Part shown: positions 20,559 to 29,930 of the stretch, piece after piece
Layout of the letters: each line of letters starts with the position of its first letter
Numbering within the stretch: the first letter of the stretch is position 1
Assembly: GCA_026005075.1 (NCBI GenBank)
Contig: BPKJ01000004.1
Location: 7,501 to 71,500 of the forward strand
Direction: 5' to 3'
Source: Lysobacteraceae bacterium
Lineage (GTDB): Bacteria; Pseudomonadota; Gammaproteobacteria; Xanthomonadales; Xanthomonadaceae
DNA length: 64,000 nt
Notes under the pieces: generated by a model
Databases searched by the model: none
Told to the model about the DNA's origin: nothing
Seen by the model: only the letters and a program-made list of their open reading frames with translations
Program-made: the position numbers and the translations under genes

Positions 20559-23500
20559 GAAAGCGTGCCATGGACAAAGGCCGCGAGCCGTCCTCCGGCC
20601 CGAGCTCCACGGCAAGGTCGACGAAGCCTCGCTGCACCGCGATGTCGAGCGGGGTGCGGCCCAGCGTGTCGCGGAGGTTGCGGTCGGCACCCGCACGCAG
20701 CAGGCGGCGCAGCACCGACAGCAGGCCGTGCTGGGCACAAAGGTGCAGCGGCCCCATGCCCCGTGCATCGCAGCGGCCAAGGTCCACGCCGCGCTCGAGG
20801 AGGACCTCGAGCTGGGCAGACAGGCAGGACTCGTCGACCGGGTGCCCCGGGTCGCTGCGCGCCCCGAGCAGCAGCAGCAGAGGCGTCAGTCCGTCCTTCC
20901 GCGGCCGATCGATCGCCTCGGGATCGGCCCGCAGCAGGAGCTGCCAGCCATCGAGGGCGCGGCCGCGCTCGCGCGCGGAAAAGCCCCAATGGGCCAGGGC
21001 GTGCAGGGCATGGTTGCCGTCGTCATCGACACAGCCAGGATCGGCACCGCGGGCGAGCAGCACCCGCAGCATGTCGGGCAAACCCAGCGCCGCCGCCACC
21101 ATCAACGCGGTCACCCCGCCGGGAAGACGCTGGTCGGGATCCGCGCCATGGTCGAGCAGGTACTCAACCACGGCGCGACGGTCCTGGGTGATGGCGGCAC
21201 TCAGGCAGGTGGCACCGGTACGCGCCGGGATCGAGGGGTCGGCGCCGTGCTCGAGCAGGCTCGCCACGCAGTCAAGATGACCGCCACCGCTGGCCCTGAG
21301 CAGGGCTGTGCAGCCTTGCGCGTCCTGCGCAGACACCGCAAGCCCCATGGCCAGCAGACGCTCGACCGCGTCGGCATCGCCCAGCGCAGCGGCCTCGATC
21401 AGGTCCAGTTCGCGCAGGGGCCGGCCGGGCGGCTTCCAGCCCTGCCAGTCCAGCCAGTCCACCACCTCCGCATCGCCGAGGCGAAGCGCCAGCCCCAACG
21501 CGGTTCGGCCATCGACCGTGCGCCGGTCCAGCCTGGCACCCGCCCGAAGCAGCAAGGCCACCAGGCCTGCCTCGCCACGCCAGGCCGCATGGTGCAACGG
21601 CGTCCAGCCGCAGGCATCGACCGCGCCCGGGTCGACCCCGCGGGCGAGCAGGTCGTCGGCCAGCGCCACCCAGCCGCAGCGCACCGCCGCGTGCAGCGCC
21701 GATCCACGCCCGTGCCACGCCCAGCCATCCGCCCCTTCGGCAAGGCAGCGACGCAGCAGCGCTTCGGCCTCCGCGCCGGCCATGGACGCTGGCGTCAGCA
21801 GCGCGGCGAGGCGCAGGCCGCCGGGTGAAACCCCCCGCTCGAGCAGGCGCCGCGCAAGCTCCAGCCTGCCCTGCTGCAGGGCTTCGACCAGCCGCCCCCG
21901 TGCCTCCAGCGCCTCGACCGCCATCCCCTGCAGCGCGCGCGCCACCGCTTCGTGGTGCCCGCCACGATCGAGCTCCAGCACCGCCTGCCAGGCCAGTTCC
22001 GGATCGAGACCAGGCAGACGCAGGCAGGCCTCGATACGCCCCGCTTGGCCGGTGGCCAGTGCCTCGCGCAGCAGGGCCTCGGGCTGGACGGCCTCCCCGA
22101 TCGGCTCGGCGCCCTCCTCCGGTCTGAGCATGCGTGGCGCGCAATCCGTCCTCGGCGCCGGGCAGCGGCAGATCCGGATCCAGCACCGCGGCATGCGGCC
22201 AGCGGCCCTGCGCCAGTGCACAGTCCAGCGCCCGGCGCCCGTCATGGGCGGGCTGCGCAGGATCGACCCCCATGGCGAGCAACCTGCGCACGGTTTCCGC
22301 ATCGGCCTTGGGCGACTGGCAGGCCAACACCAGCGCATTGCGCCCGTGGGGATCCACCGCATCGACGCGGGCCCCGGCGCGCTCGAGCCGCTCCAGCACG
22401 CCCTTGGCGCCCGCCCGCGCCGCCTCCAGCAGCGGCGTGATCCCGTGATCGTCGGCGAGGTTGGGATCGGCCCCGGCGGCGAGCAGCGCGGCCACGATCT
22501 CGGTGTTGCCGGCCAGCGCGGCGGTCAGCAGCGCGGTACGTCCAAGCCGCCCCCTGGCATCGACCCGAGCCCGATGCCGCAGCAGGAGCTCCACCCCGGC
22601 AGGATCGTCCTCGCCCGCGGCGGCGGCCAGCAGCGCAGGCTGGCCGCCCGGGGGCTCGGGCCGGGCCTTGCGTTCCAGCAGGAAGCGCGCCAGCCGCCAG
22701 TTGCCGGCCGCGCAGGCCACGCCAAGGGGCGAGAACCCGTCCCGGTTGAGGGCATCGAGCGGCGCGCCTGCATCGATCAGCAGCGCGGCCACGTCGGGCT
22801 CGGCAACCAGGGCGGCGAAATGGAGTGCGGTCCGGCCCTCGCCGTCGGCGGCACGCGGGTCCGCGCCGTTGGCCAGCAGGGTGATCACCGCCTCCACGCG
22901 CCCGCGCAGGCTGTCGCGGGTGGCGGCCAACAGGGGCGTGAGCCCCTGGTGGCGCTGGTTCACGTCCACGCCGGCCGCGATCAGACGGCGCAGCAGCCGG
23001 GTGTCCGGGAGGATGGCGGCGAGCATCAGCAGCGTGCGCTGATCCCGCTCCCCCGGCGCCGGAAGCCGGTGCGGATCGGCCCCCGCATCGAGCGCCGCCA
23101 GCGCCTCCTCGACCCGGCCCAGGCGTGCCGCGGCACGCAGCCTCGCCGAGGGGTCCGCCGGCGCTTCCACACGGCCCTCCGCGCGCTGCCCGAGGTCGGG
23201 GGGCAGCGGCACCGCCTCCGGCCTGCCCTCCCCCTGCCCTGTCTGGGGCCAGCCCCGCGCCGGGCGCGCCGCCAGCCGTGCCGGCTCGATCAGCGCCGCC
23301 AGCACGAAGTGCAGGGGCGGTGCCAGCAGGCACCACCAACCAAGGGCGAGGGCCCAGCGGGTCGAGCCCCTGACCTGCCCGGCCGAGCCGATCAGGACCG
23401 CGGGCACCGCGAGCAGCAGCAGCACGAGCAGGGCTGCCAGCATGCCGCGTGCGAACGAAGGATCCTGATCCACCAGGCGCCGCGCCGAGCGCCAGCAGGC

Positions 23501-23932
23501 GGCAGGAAAGGCCCATCGGCGACGGGCCGGAAGTGCATCGATCCAGGGCAGCAGCCAAAGCGGCCAGATCCTCCACAGCCCCAGCCAGGCGATGGCCACG
23601 GCAAGGCTCAGGGCCAGGACCGCACCGATGGCGAGATCGCGGGCCAGCCAGAACAGCGGCAGCGCCACGACGGCCCCCAGGAGGGCGACGGCGGCGAGAA
23701 CGCCGAGCAGCGAGGCCGGAAGACGATGCCCGAGCGCCGCCCCCGGGGCCGGATCCGGCGCGTGGCCGAGCATGCGCGCTGCCGACCCGGCCTGCAGCGC
23801 GAGCGCCAGCCCGGACAGGGGCGCCGCCCCCCACCACGGCTGCAGCAGCCCCACGGCCGCCGCCGCGATCCCCGCGACCAGCAGCGCCAGCGCCTCGCCT
23901 GCCCGCGGACCGCTGCGTGGATCAGCGGTCAC
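20545..23932 (-). pseudogene. giant membrane-anchored ankyrin-repeat protein, split by a one-base frameshift
   Basis: One gene of about 1,128 residues read in two frames. The N-terminal 230 residues contain about six hydrophobic helices (e.g. LLGVLAAVALLGAVVALPLF). The rest is at least 18 ankyrin repeats with typical LLxxGADPxxxxxxGxTALxxA spacing, so an inner-membrane anchor with a large cytoplasmic scaffold is likely. Start GTG at 23932 overlaps the ycgL stop. The frame is clean to GAEDGLRAT near 22145. From 22131 the repeats continue one frame over (MLRPEEGAEPIGEAV...) to the stop at 20545. Without correction the first frame runs on as non-repeat sequence to 21272. An ATG at 22131 could start the second half but has no RBS. 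Partners unknown. Confidence 0.83.
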
Positions 23933-24170
23933 CGGCGACCTCGAAGACGGGCGGGTACTGGACGTGGAAACCACAGGACTGCAGGTTGGCGCGCACCACG
24001 CAAGGGTCCTCGCGCGCCAGGCGCTGCCGATCCAGATCCACCTCCAGCACCTGGTGCAGCGGCGCGAGCGCCGCCCGCAGCGGGGCTGGAAGGCAATCGA
24101 AATCGTCCCGGCGCGCGAGGTAGACGTAGGTCTGCTCGCGGCGGGCGCTACGGTAGACGAAACAACGCAT
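23922..24170 (-). CDS. ycgL: YcgL domain protein
   Basis: A small 82-residue protein of the YcgL family (MRCFVYRSARREQTYVYLAR start, RDDFDCLPAPLRAALAPLH, and GFHVQYPP near the end). Family members are common in gammaproteobacteria and their function is not established. The start ATG at 24170 is clear. The stop lies 11 bases inside the GTG-started ankyrin gene, so translation is probably coupled. Length fits the single-domain family (about 80-110). Confidence 0.88.
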   Translation of the reverse strand: MRCFVYRSARREQTYVYLARRDDFDCLPAPLRAALAPLHQVLEVDLDRQRLAREDPCVVRANLQSCGFHVQYPPVFEVAGDR

Positions 24171-24236
24171 CCGGGCGACGGCTCCAGCAAAGCGGGAAGG
24201 ATAGCCTGCCCGGCGCCCGCGCGGAGCCGCGCCACC

Positions 24237-24797
24237 TCACCTGGCCGGCAGCGGATCGCATTCGTAGTAGACGCTCACACTCTGCGCCGGGTGCCGCAGA
24301 TCGATGTCCCGGAGCGGGGCGTGTCCGCTTCGCCCGAACTCGACCTCGCGCAGGCGAAACCCGGCCTCCCCCACCAGCCGTTCGAGCGTCTCGCGGTCGA
24401 AGAAGAAGCCCGGATTGAGCTTGAGTGCCAGATTGACCAGATGACCGGCCGTCGGCGGGTCCAGCGGCAAGCCCACGGACTTCCTCCACTGCTCGACCAG
24501 CCAGTCGGGTCGCTCCCGCCAGGCCTGGGTCAGCCGCTCCAGGCTCGGCAGCAGAAGGCGCATGCAGCCCGCAGGCCGGAGCACACGCCTCGCCTCGCGC
24601 AGAAAGCAGCGGACCTGCTCGATACGTGGCAGACAGGAGAGGAAGTCCTCGGAATGGATGAAGTCGACGCTGGCGTCCGCGAAGGGCAGGCCGGCGCCGA
24701 GATCCACGATGAGGTCCACGCCGGGGCTCTTCTCGAGGTCGATGTTGATCCAGCCGGACAGAGGCCCGACACCGGCACCGCAGTTGAGCTTGATCAC
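24237..24797 (-). CDS. SAM-dependent methyltransferase, class I-like
   Basis: A 186-residue protein with a reduced class I methyltransferase fold: KLNCGAGVGPLSGWINIDLE (motif I and the acidic residue that binds the SAM ribose), VDLGAGLPFADASVDFIHSE, and FLREARRVLRPAGCMRLLLP (post-motif strand). This is the short predicted SAM-methyltransferase type often found near sugar or wall genes, and the substrate is unknown. Start is GTG at 24797, with GGAGGA about five bases upstream. It is separated from ycgL by 66 bases. The family is clear, the function is not. Confidence 0.8.
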   Translation of the reverse strand: MIKLNCGAGVGPLSGWINIDLEKSPGVDLIVDLGAGLPFADASVDFIHSEDFLSCLPRIEQVRCFLREARRVLRPAGCMRLLLPSLERLTQAWRERPDWLVEQWRKSVGLPLDPPTAGHLVNLALKLNPGFFFDRETLERLVGEAGFRLREVEFGRSGHAPLRDIDLRHPAQSVSVYYECDPLPAR

Positions 24798-24806
24798 GGA
24801 TCCTCC

Positions 24807-25019
24807 TTGCCCGCCCGGTGCAGAAGCATAGCCAAGGAACCACCCCGCCAGCTCGACGCCTTCTCCGACAACCGCCCCGATGCCCGTTCCGGCCGTTTCA
24901 GGGAAGCCTCGCGCGCCGCGCAGGCAGCCCCGGTGTCGGCACCGTGGAGTCAGGTCGAGTCCAGCCTCGACGAAGCGCAGTCGGTCGCGCTCAGCGCCTA
25001 CCTCCTCATGAACCGCTGA
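24807..25019 (+). CDS. possible small protein without a canonical start
   Basis: An in-frame stretch of about 62 well-coded codons (from AKEPPRQLDAF to SALSAYLLMNR-like residues ending at the stop 25017-25019) has the strong G/C third-base bias of real genes here. The frame has no ATG or GTG. The only legal start is TTG at 24807, with no RBS, and the good codon bias begins after ATA at 24828. It may be a real small gene whose ATG was misread as ATA, or a broken remnant. No motif recognised. It is divergent from the methyltransferase gene. Confidence 0.33.
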   Translation: MPARCRSIAKEPPRQLDAFSDNRPDARSGRFREASRAAQAAPVSAPWSQVESSLDEAQSVALSAYLLMNR

Positions 25020-25084
25020 GGCTCCGGCGCCGGAGCGCCGGCTGGCCTGTCAACCGATTCCGGTCCCCGTCGTTGACCGGGGGC

Positions 25085-25705
25085 ATGACACGACGGTTCG
25101 CGCCCACGCTCTTCGTCCTCGCCTTGCTCGCCAGCGCATCGGCCGCAGCGGCCGACGGCTGCGCCGACCTTGGCGGCCTGCCCATCACCCACGGCGTGCT
25201 CTGGCAGGACGTCTGGGATGCGCTCGATCAGAGCAGTTCCTGCACCCAGAACTGCCATGTCGGCAGCACGCCCGCAGCGGAGCTGGATTTCTCCAACCGC
25301 GAGCTTGCGATCTATTTTCTCGTCGGCCAGCCCTCCTCGCAGTCCGCAGGCATCCTCCGCGTCGAGCCGGGCGCGCCGACACGCTCGCTGCTGTTCCAGA
25401 AGGTGGCCTGCGAGGAGCCGGACGTCGGCCATAGGATGCCGCCCGGGGGACATGTGCCGCAGGCGCTCATGGAGCTGATCTTCGACTGGATCGAGCAGGG
25501 CGCGCGGGGCGAGAACCCCGAGGACCCGATTCCGCGCGTGTTCCTGTTCCGCGACTCGCTCGAATCGCTGCGTTGCGTGATCGACGGCCGGACCGTGGAC
25601 CACGCCAACTGCCGGGTCACCCCGGAGGATCTTGGTCGCATCGCCGCCGAGGAGCGCCGACGAAGGAGAGGACTGCCGCCATGCGAGAACTGCCCCATTC
25701 CCTGA
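25085..25705 (+). CDS. exported planctomycete-type cytochrome-like protein with CxxxCH motif
   Basis: A 206-residue protein with a Sec signal peptide (MTRRFAPTLFVLALLASASA, cleaved near AAA-D), so periplasmic or exported. The mature part has the organisation of small PSCyt-type cytochrome domains: CTQNCH, then a hydrophobic LV segment, ILRVEPGAPTRSLLFQKV, GHRMPPGG with a candidate axial Met, and LIFDWIEQGA. The haem motif has three residues between the cysteines (CxxxCH) rather than two, so haem attachment is uncertain. The next gene (DUF1800) overlaps by 25 bases and DUF1501 follows, so it is the first gene of a three-gene exported unit. Electron-transfer function is inference. Confidence 0.75.
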   Translation: MTRRFAPTLFVLALLASASAAAADGCADLGGLPITHGVLWQDVWDALDQSSSCTQNCHVGSTPAAELDFSNRELAIYFLVGQPSSQSAGILRVEPGAPTRSLLFQKVACEEPDVGHRMPPGGHVPQALMELIFDWIEQGARGENPEDPIPRVFLFRDSLESLRCVIDGRTVDHANCRVTPEDLGRIAAEERRRRRGLPPCENCPIP

Positions 25706-28356
25706 TTCGCCATCCCGCTGCCGTGGCGCTGCTGCTGGGCCTGTGGCTTGCGCTGGTGGCGCCAGCCCGGGCCTACGAGATCGGGCCCGACATCAGTGGC
25801 ACCTTCTACGACCCCGCGCAGAGCGGCCACGGCTACATCCTCGAGTACCTCGAAACCCCTGGCGGGCCGCTGCTCGCGGTGTCCTGGTTCGCCTATTCCG
25901 ACGGCGAGCCGGTCTGGCTGGTCGGCGCGGGACCGATCCTCGGCGATACCGCGACGGTCCCCCTGTCGATCGGCAGTGGCGGCGAGTTTCCGCCGACCTT
26001 CACGTCCAGTCAGGCCACCCTGTCGGACTGGGGCACCTTGACCCTGCGCTTTTCCAGCCATCGCCAGGGCACGGCGAGCTGGAGCACCGCCCAGCCAGGC
26101 TTTGCCTCCGGATCCATGCCGATCGTGCGCCTGACCTCGCTCGCGCTCGCCCACGACCGGCCGGAGGGCCGCATCGCCGCCTGCCACAGCGGCAGCTGGT
26201 ATGACGCCACCCAGCCCGGGCACGGTCTTTTCGTCGAGGTGCTGGGCCCGCCCACGGCCCGGCAGATGGTGGCGATCTGGTACACCTACCTTGCCGGCAA
26301 GCAGCGCTGGCTGACGGCGATCGGCCCGGTCGAGGGAGCACGCGCAACGCTCACGGTCAGCCAGCCGCGCGGTGCGGACTTCCCGCCCGACTTCGACAGC
26401 GCCGACGTGGTCGAGGAGCCGTGGGGGAGCCTGAGCTTCGAGGCCATCGACGGCAACCGCGCGCGTATCCAGTGGAGCAGCATCCTGCCCGGCTACGGCA
26501 GCGGCAGTCTGGAACTCACGCGCCTGAGCCAGCCGGCCGGCTACGAGTGTGGCGACGTCGATGCCGCCAAGGCCGCGCGCTTCCTGACCCAGGCCAGCTT
26601 CGGCCCCGATCCGGCCTCGATCGCCGAAGTGCAGTCGCTGGGGCCGGCCGGCTGGATCGATCGTCAGCTCACCCTCGAACCCACCCTGCAGCGGCCGACC
26701 GTCGAGAGCCAGATCGCGGCTGCGGTCGCCACCGAGCCGAGGTCGGCCGCGGCCCATTCGGTGTTCCGCATCGACCGCTGGTTCAACACCGCGCTCACCG
26801 CACCGGACCAGCTGCGCCAGCGCATGGCCTTCGCGCTCTCGCAAATCCTCGTCGTGTCCGACAGCGACGCCACCCTGCGCAACAGCCCGACGGTGGTCGC
26901 CGAGTACAACGACCTGCTGCTGCGCGGCGCCTTCGGCCGCTACCGCGACCTGCTGCGCGAGGTGGTCTACAGCCCCGCCATGGGGGTGTTCCTGACCCAC
27001 CTTCGCAACCAGAAGACCGACTGGAGCCTCGACGACTCCGGCAACCTCGTCGCCGCCGCCATCAAGCCCGACGAGAACTTCGCCCGCGAGGTCATGCAGC
27101 TGTTCTCGATCGGCCTGGTCGAGCTCAACCGCGACGGCAGCCCGGTGCTCGTCGACGGCCAGACCGTGCCGACCTACGACCAGGACACCATCACCCAGCA
27201 CGCGAGGGTCCTGACCGGCCTGTCCTTCGACTGCAGCGGCCCGGCACAGGTCGGCAGCTTCAGCTTCAACCGCAACTGCGGCAGCGATCCCACCGCGAGG
27301 TATTTCTCGCCCACCCTGTTCTTCGCCAACCCGCCGCGCTACGTGATTCCGGGAACCGTGACCGCCGTGGTCCATCCCGATGCCTACCGGCCCATGAAAT
27401 GCTACCCGCGCTATGCGGATACCGGACGCTCGGCCACCGCGGCCAACGGTTACGCGGTCCTGCCCGCGCCCAACGACCGCAAGATCCTGATCGGGGGCCT
27501 CGAAATCGGCCCCAGCCCGGTGGCCTGCCACACCACGACCCCCAGTGCCGACCAGGCTGCATGCATCGCCTACTGCGAGGATCAGATCGACACGCTGGTG
27601 GACCTGCTCGCCGCCCACCCCAATGCGGCGCCGTTCCTGTCCCGCAGGCTGATCCAGCGTTTCACCACGAGCAATCCGAGCCCGGGGTACGTCGAGCGCG
27701 TGGCCAGCGTGTTCGAGGACGACGGCAGCGGAACGCGCGGCAACCTCGGCGCGGTCGTGCGCGCCATCCTGCTCGACCCCGAGGCGCGCGCCACGCCCGC
27801 CCGCAGCTTCGGCAAGCTGCGCGAACCGCTGCTGAAGCTGACCGCCCTGTGGCGCGCCCTGGAGGCCCGCCCGGGTGACAGCGGCCTGACCGCCCCGATC
27901 GACCCGAACCGCTTCTTCGCCCAGCGTCCGCTCGGGGCACCCTCGGTGTTCAACTTCTACGAACCCGACTACACCCAACCCGGGGCCCTTGCCGACAACG
28001 GCCTGGTCGGCCCCGAGTTCCAGATCCTCAACGAGAGCACCGCCATCACCAGCTCGGATGCGCTCTGGATCCTGGTGTTCAGCGGATGGCAGATCGACGG
28101 CCTTGGCGTGCGCGAGGTCGCCTCCCCCAACCTCGCACGCATCCCAGCCAGCAGCCTGGACGCCCTGCCCAGGGACAGCGCCGGACTGGTCGATGCACTC
28201 GACCTGAAACTGCTGCACGGCAGCATGCCGGCGGGCATGCGCAGCCGCCTGATCGCGCTGCTGGAAGGCGAGCTCGCAGGCTTCGACCACCGTCTGCGCG
28301 CACTCGACCTCATCCACCTGATCGCCATCTCCCCGGCCTTTGCCGCACAGCTCTGA
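25681..28356 (+). CDS. DUF1800 protein with N-terminal duplicated beta domain, exported
   Basis: An 891-residue protein with a Sec signal peptide (about residues 1-31, ending APARA). Two homologous segments follow, residues about 36-150 and 168-285. Each has G(T/S)(F/W)YD, GHG, a WF/WY-(A/T)Y core and (V/R)WL.(G/A)(A/I)G, so an internal duplication. From about residue 300 the DUF1800 domain begins (FLTQASFGPDPASI, QRMAFALSQILVVSD, FAREVMQLFSIGL, FNFYEPDYTQPG). DUF1800 has no established activity and is almost always encoded beside DUF1501, as here. Start ATG 25681 has AAGGAG 12 bases upstream and overlaps the cytochrome-like gene. The DUF1501 gene starts 10 bases downstream, so a single operon. 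Confidence 0.9.
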   Translation: MRELPHSLIRHPAAVALLLGLWLALVAPARAYEIGPDISGTFYDPAQSGHGYILEYLETPGGPLLAVSWFAYSDGEPVWLVGAGPILGDTATVPLSIGSGGEFPPTFTSSQATLSDWGTLTLRFSSHRQGTASWSTAQPGFASGSMPIVRLTSLALAHDRPEGRIAACHSGSWYDATQPGHGLFVEVLGPPTARQMVAIWYTYLAGKQRWLTAIGPVEGARATLTVSQPRGADFPPDFDSADVVEEPWGSLSFEAIDGNRARIQWSSILPGYGSGSLELTRLSQPAGYECGDVDAAKAARFLTQASFGPDPASIAEVQSLGPAGWIDRQLTLEPTLQRPTVESQIAAAVATEPRSAAAHSVFRIDRWFNTALTAPDQLRQRMAFALSQILVVSDSDATLRNSPTVVAEYNDLLLRGAFGRYRDLLREVVYSPAMGVFLTHLRNQKTDWSLDDSGNLVAAAIKPDENFAREVMQLFSIGLVELNRDGSPVLVDGQTVPTYDQDTITQHARVLTGLSFDCSGPAQVGSFSFNRNCGSDPTARYFSPTLFFANPPRYVIPGTVTAVVHPDAYRPMKCYPRYADTGRSATAANGYAVLPAPNDRKILIGGLEIGPSPVACHTTTPSADQAACIAYCEDQIDTLVDLLAAHPNAAPFLSRRLIQRFTTSNPSPGYVERVASVFEDDGSGTRGNLGAVVRAILLDPEARATPARSFGKLREPLLKLTALWRALEARPGDSGLTAPIDPNRFFAQRPLGAPSVFNFYEPDYTQPGALADNGLVGPEFQILNESTAITSSDALWILVFSGWQIDGLGVREVASPNLARIPASSLDALPRDSAGLVDALDLKLLHGSMPAGMRSRLIALLEGELAGFDHRLRALDLIHLIAISPAFAAQL

Positions 28357-28366
28357 GGGGACTGCC

Positions 28367-29893
28367 ATGCGCCGCAAGCACTGCACCATCTCCGCCGCCC
28401 GCCGCCGTTTCCTGACCGGACTGGGCGGCTGCCTGTCCGCCGCCAGCCTGGGCAGCCTGATGCCCCAGCTGGCACTGCTTCCGCGTACCGCGATGGCGCA
28501 GTCCGCCAGCGACTACCGTGCACTGGTCTGCGTCTACCTCGCCGGCGCCAACGACAGCTTCAATCTGCTGGTTCCGCGCGACAGCGAGTCGCCCGGCAGC
28601 CTCTACGACAGCTACCGCACCGCGCGGGGGGGCGTGTTCTCCGCGTCCAATCCCGCGGGCCTGGCACTGCCGTTTTCCGAGCTCCTCCCGGTCCGTCCCG
28701 AAGGCAGCGAGACGGACTATGGCCTGCATCCCTCGCTGGCCGACTTCAGCGCCAGCAATGGCGGCGCCAGCCAGAATCACGCCGGGCTGCACAGCCTGTT
28801 CCAGCAGCAGCGGCTGGCCTTCGTGTGCAACATGGGCCCGCTCCTCGAACCGATCAGCAAGCGCGACTACGAGAACGGCGCGCCACGCCCGCCCCAGCTG
28901 TTCTCCCACAACGACCAGGAGCGCCTGTGGCACATCGGTGGTGGTACGCGCAACGATCCCCACGCGCGTTTCGGTTGGGGCGGCCAGCTCGCCAAGACAC
29001 TGACCGGCGGCCCGCTTGCGAACGGGCTCTCGCCCACGCTCTCGGTGGCCGGAGCTGCGCACTTCCTGATCGGCGACCAGCTCCTGCCCTACCAGCTCAG
29101 TGCCGAGGGCGTGAACCTGATCGACCAGTATGCGTCGGGCGGCGCCGCCAACGCCGAGGGTGCGCGCAGGGCGGTGCTCGATGAACTGCTGGCGGACAGC
29201 CATGACAGCCCCTTCATGCAGGGCTATGCCGATACCGTCCGCCGTGCCCTCAGCGTCGGTGAAAGCCTGGCCGGGCTTCTGGACGGCCCCGAGGGACAGC
29301 TTTCCACGGTCTTCCCTTCCGGGAACACGCTGGCCGACCAGCTCGCCATCGTCGCCCGGATGATCCGCATCAGCCGCGACCAGCTCGGGGCGAGGCGGCA
29401 GGTCTACTACGTGCGTTTCGGCAGCTTCGACCTGCACAGCGGCATGTTCGACACCGGGGGCTCGCTCACCGAGAGCGGCCACGGCGCGCTGCTGACCACC
29501 GTCAACCAGGCCTTGGGGGCGTTCTGGTCAGCACTTGGGGAGATCGGCGCCCAGGAGCAGGTCACGACCTTCACCATGAGCGAGTTCGCGCGCACCCTGT
29601 CCGGCAACGGCAACGGCAGCGACCACGCCTGGGGGGGCAACCAGTTCGTGTTCGGCGGGGCGGTCCGTGGCGGCCGTCTGTACGGGCGTTACCCCCGCCT
29701 GCAGCTCGACGCCGACGACGACACGGCCATGGAGTGGAGCTTTGCCCGCGGGCAGTACATCCCCACGACGTCGGTCGACCAGTACGGCGCCACCCTCGCC
29801 CGATGGATGGGCGTCACCGACACGGCCGCCCTCGACGCCCTGTTCCCCGGGCTTGCCCGCTTCCCGAGCCGCGACCTCGGCTTCATGGCCTGA
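28367..29893 (+). CDS. DUF1501 protein with Tat signal
   Basis: A 508-residue member of the DUF1501 family (alkaline-phosphatase/sulfatase-like relatives), whose function is not established. The N terminus has a twin-arginine signal, RRRFLTGLGG, followed by a hydrophobic stretch and AMA-Q, so it is exported folded, possibly with a cofactor. Body motifs: VCVYLAGANDSFNLLVPRD, LFSHNDQERLWH, YYVRFGSFDLHSGMFDTGG, FTMSEFARTLSGNG and SDHAWGGNQFVFGG; the Asp/His pattern resembles metal ligands of the phosphatase superfamily. GAGGGG lies just upstream of the ATG. It completes the cytochrome-like/DUF1800/DUF1501 unit. Sec and Tat signals within one operon imply that the partners meet outside the cytoplasm. 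Confidence 0.9.
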   Translation: MRRKHCTISAARRRFLTGLGGCLSAASLGSLMPQLALLPRTAMAQSASDYRALVCVYLAGANDSFNLLVPRDSESPGSLYDSYRTARGGVFSASNPAGLALPFSELLPVRPEGSETDYGLHPSLADFSASNGGASQNHAGLHSLFQQQRLAFVCNMGPLLEPISKRDYENGAPRPPQLFSHNDQERLWHIGGGTRNDPHARFGWGGQLAKTLTGGPLANGLSPTLSVAGAAHFLIGDQLLPYQLSAEGVNLIDQYASGGAANAEGARRAVLDELLADSHDSPFMQGYADTVRRALSVGESLAGLLDGPEGQLSTVFPSGNTLADQLAIVARMIRISRDQLGARRQVYYVRFGSFDLHSGMFDTGGSLTESGHGALLTTVNQALGAFWSALGEIGAQEQVTTFTMSEFARTLSGNGNGSDHAWGGNQFVFGGAVRGGRLYGRYPRLQLDADDDTAMEWSFARGQYIPTTSVDQYGATLARWMGVTDTAALDALFPGLARFPSRDLGFMA

Positions 29894-29930
29894 ATGCGGG
29901 TGGCTGCGGCACCGCCTCAGGGCGCCGCGC

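Noticed and set aside
25021-25036. 16-base perfect GC palindrome as a regulatory site or terminator
   Set aside because: Self-complementary GC blocks are common in this base composition; no U-run or paired site supports a function.
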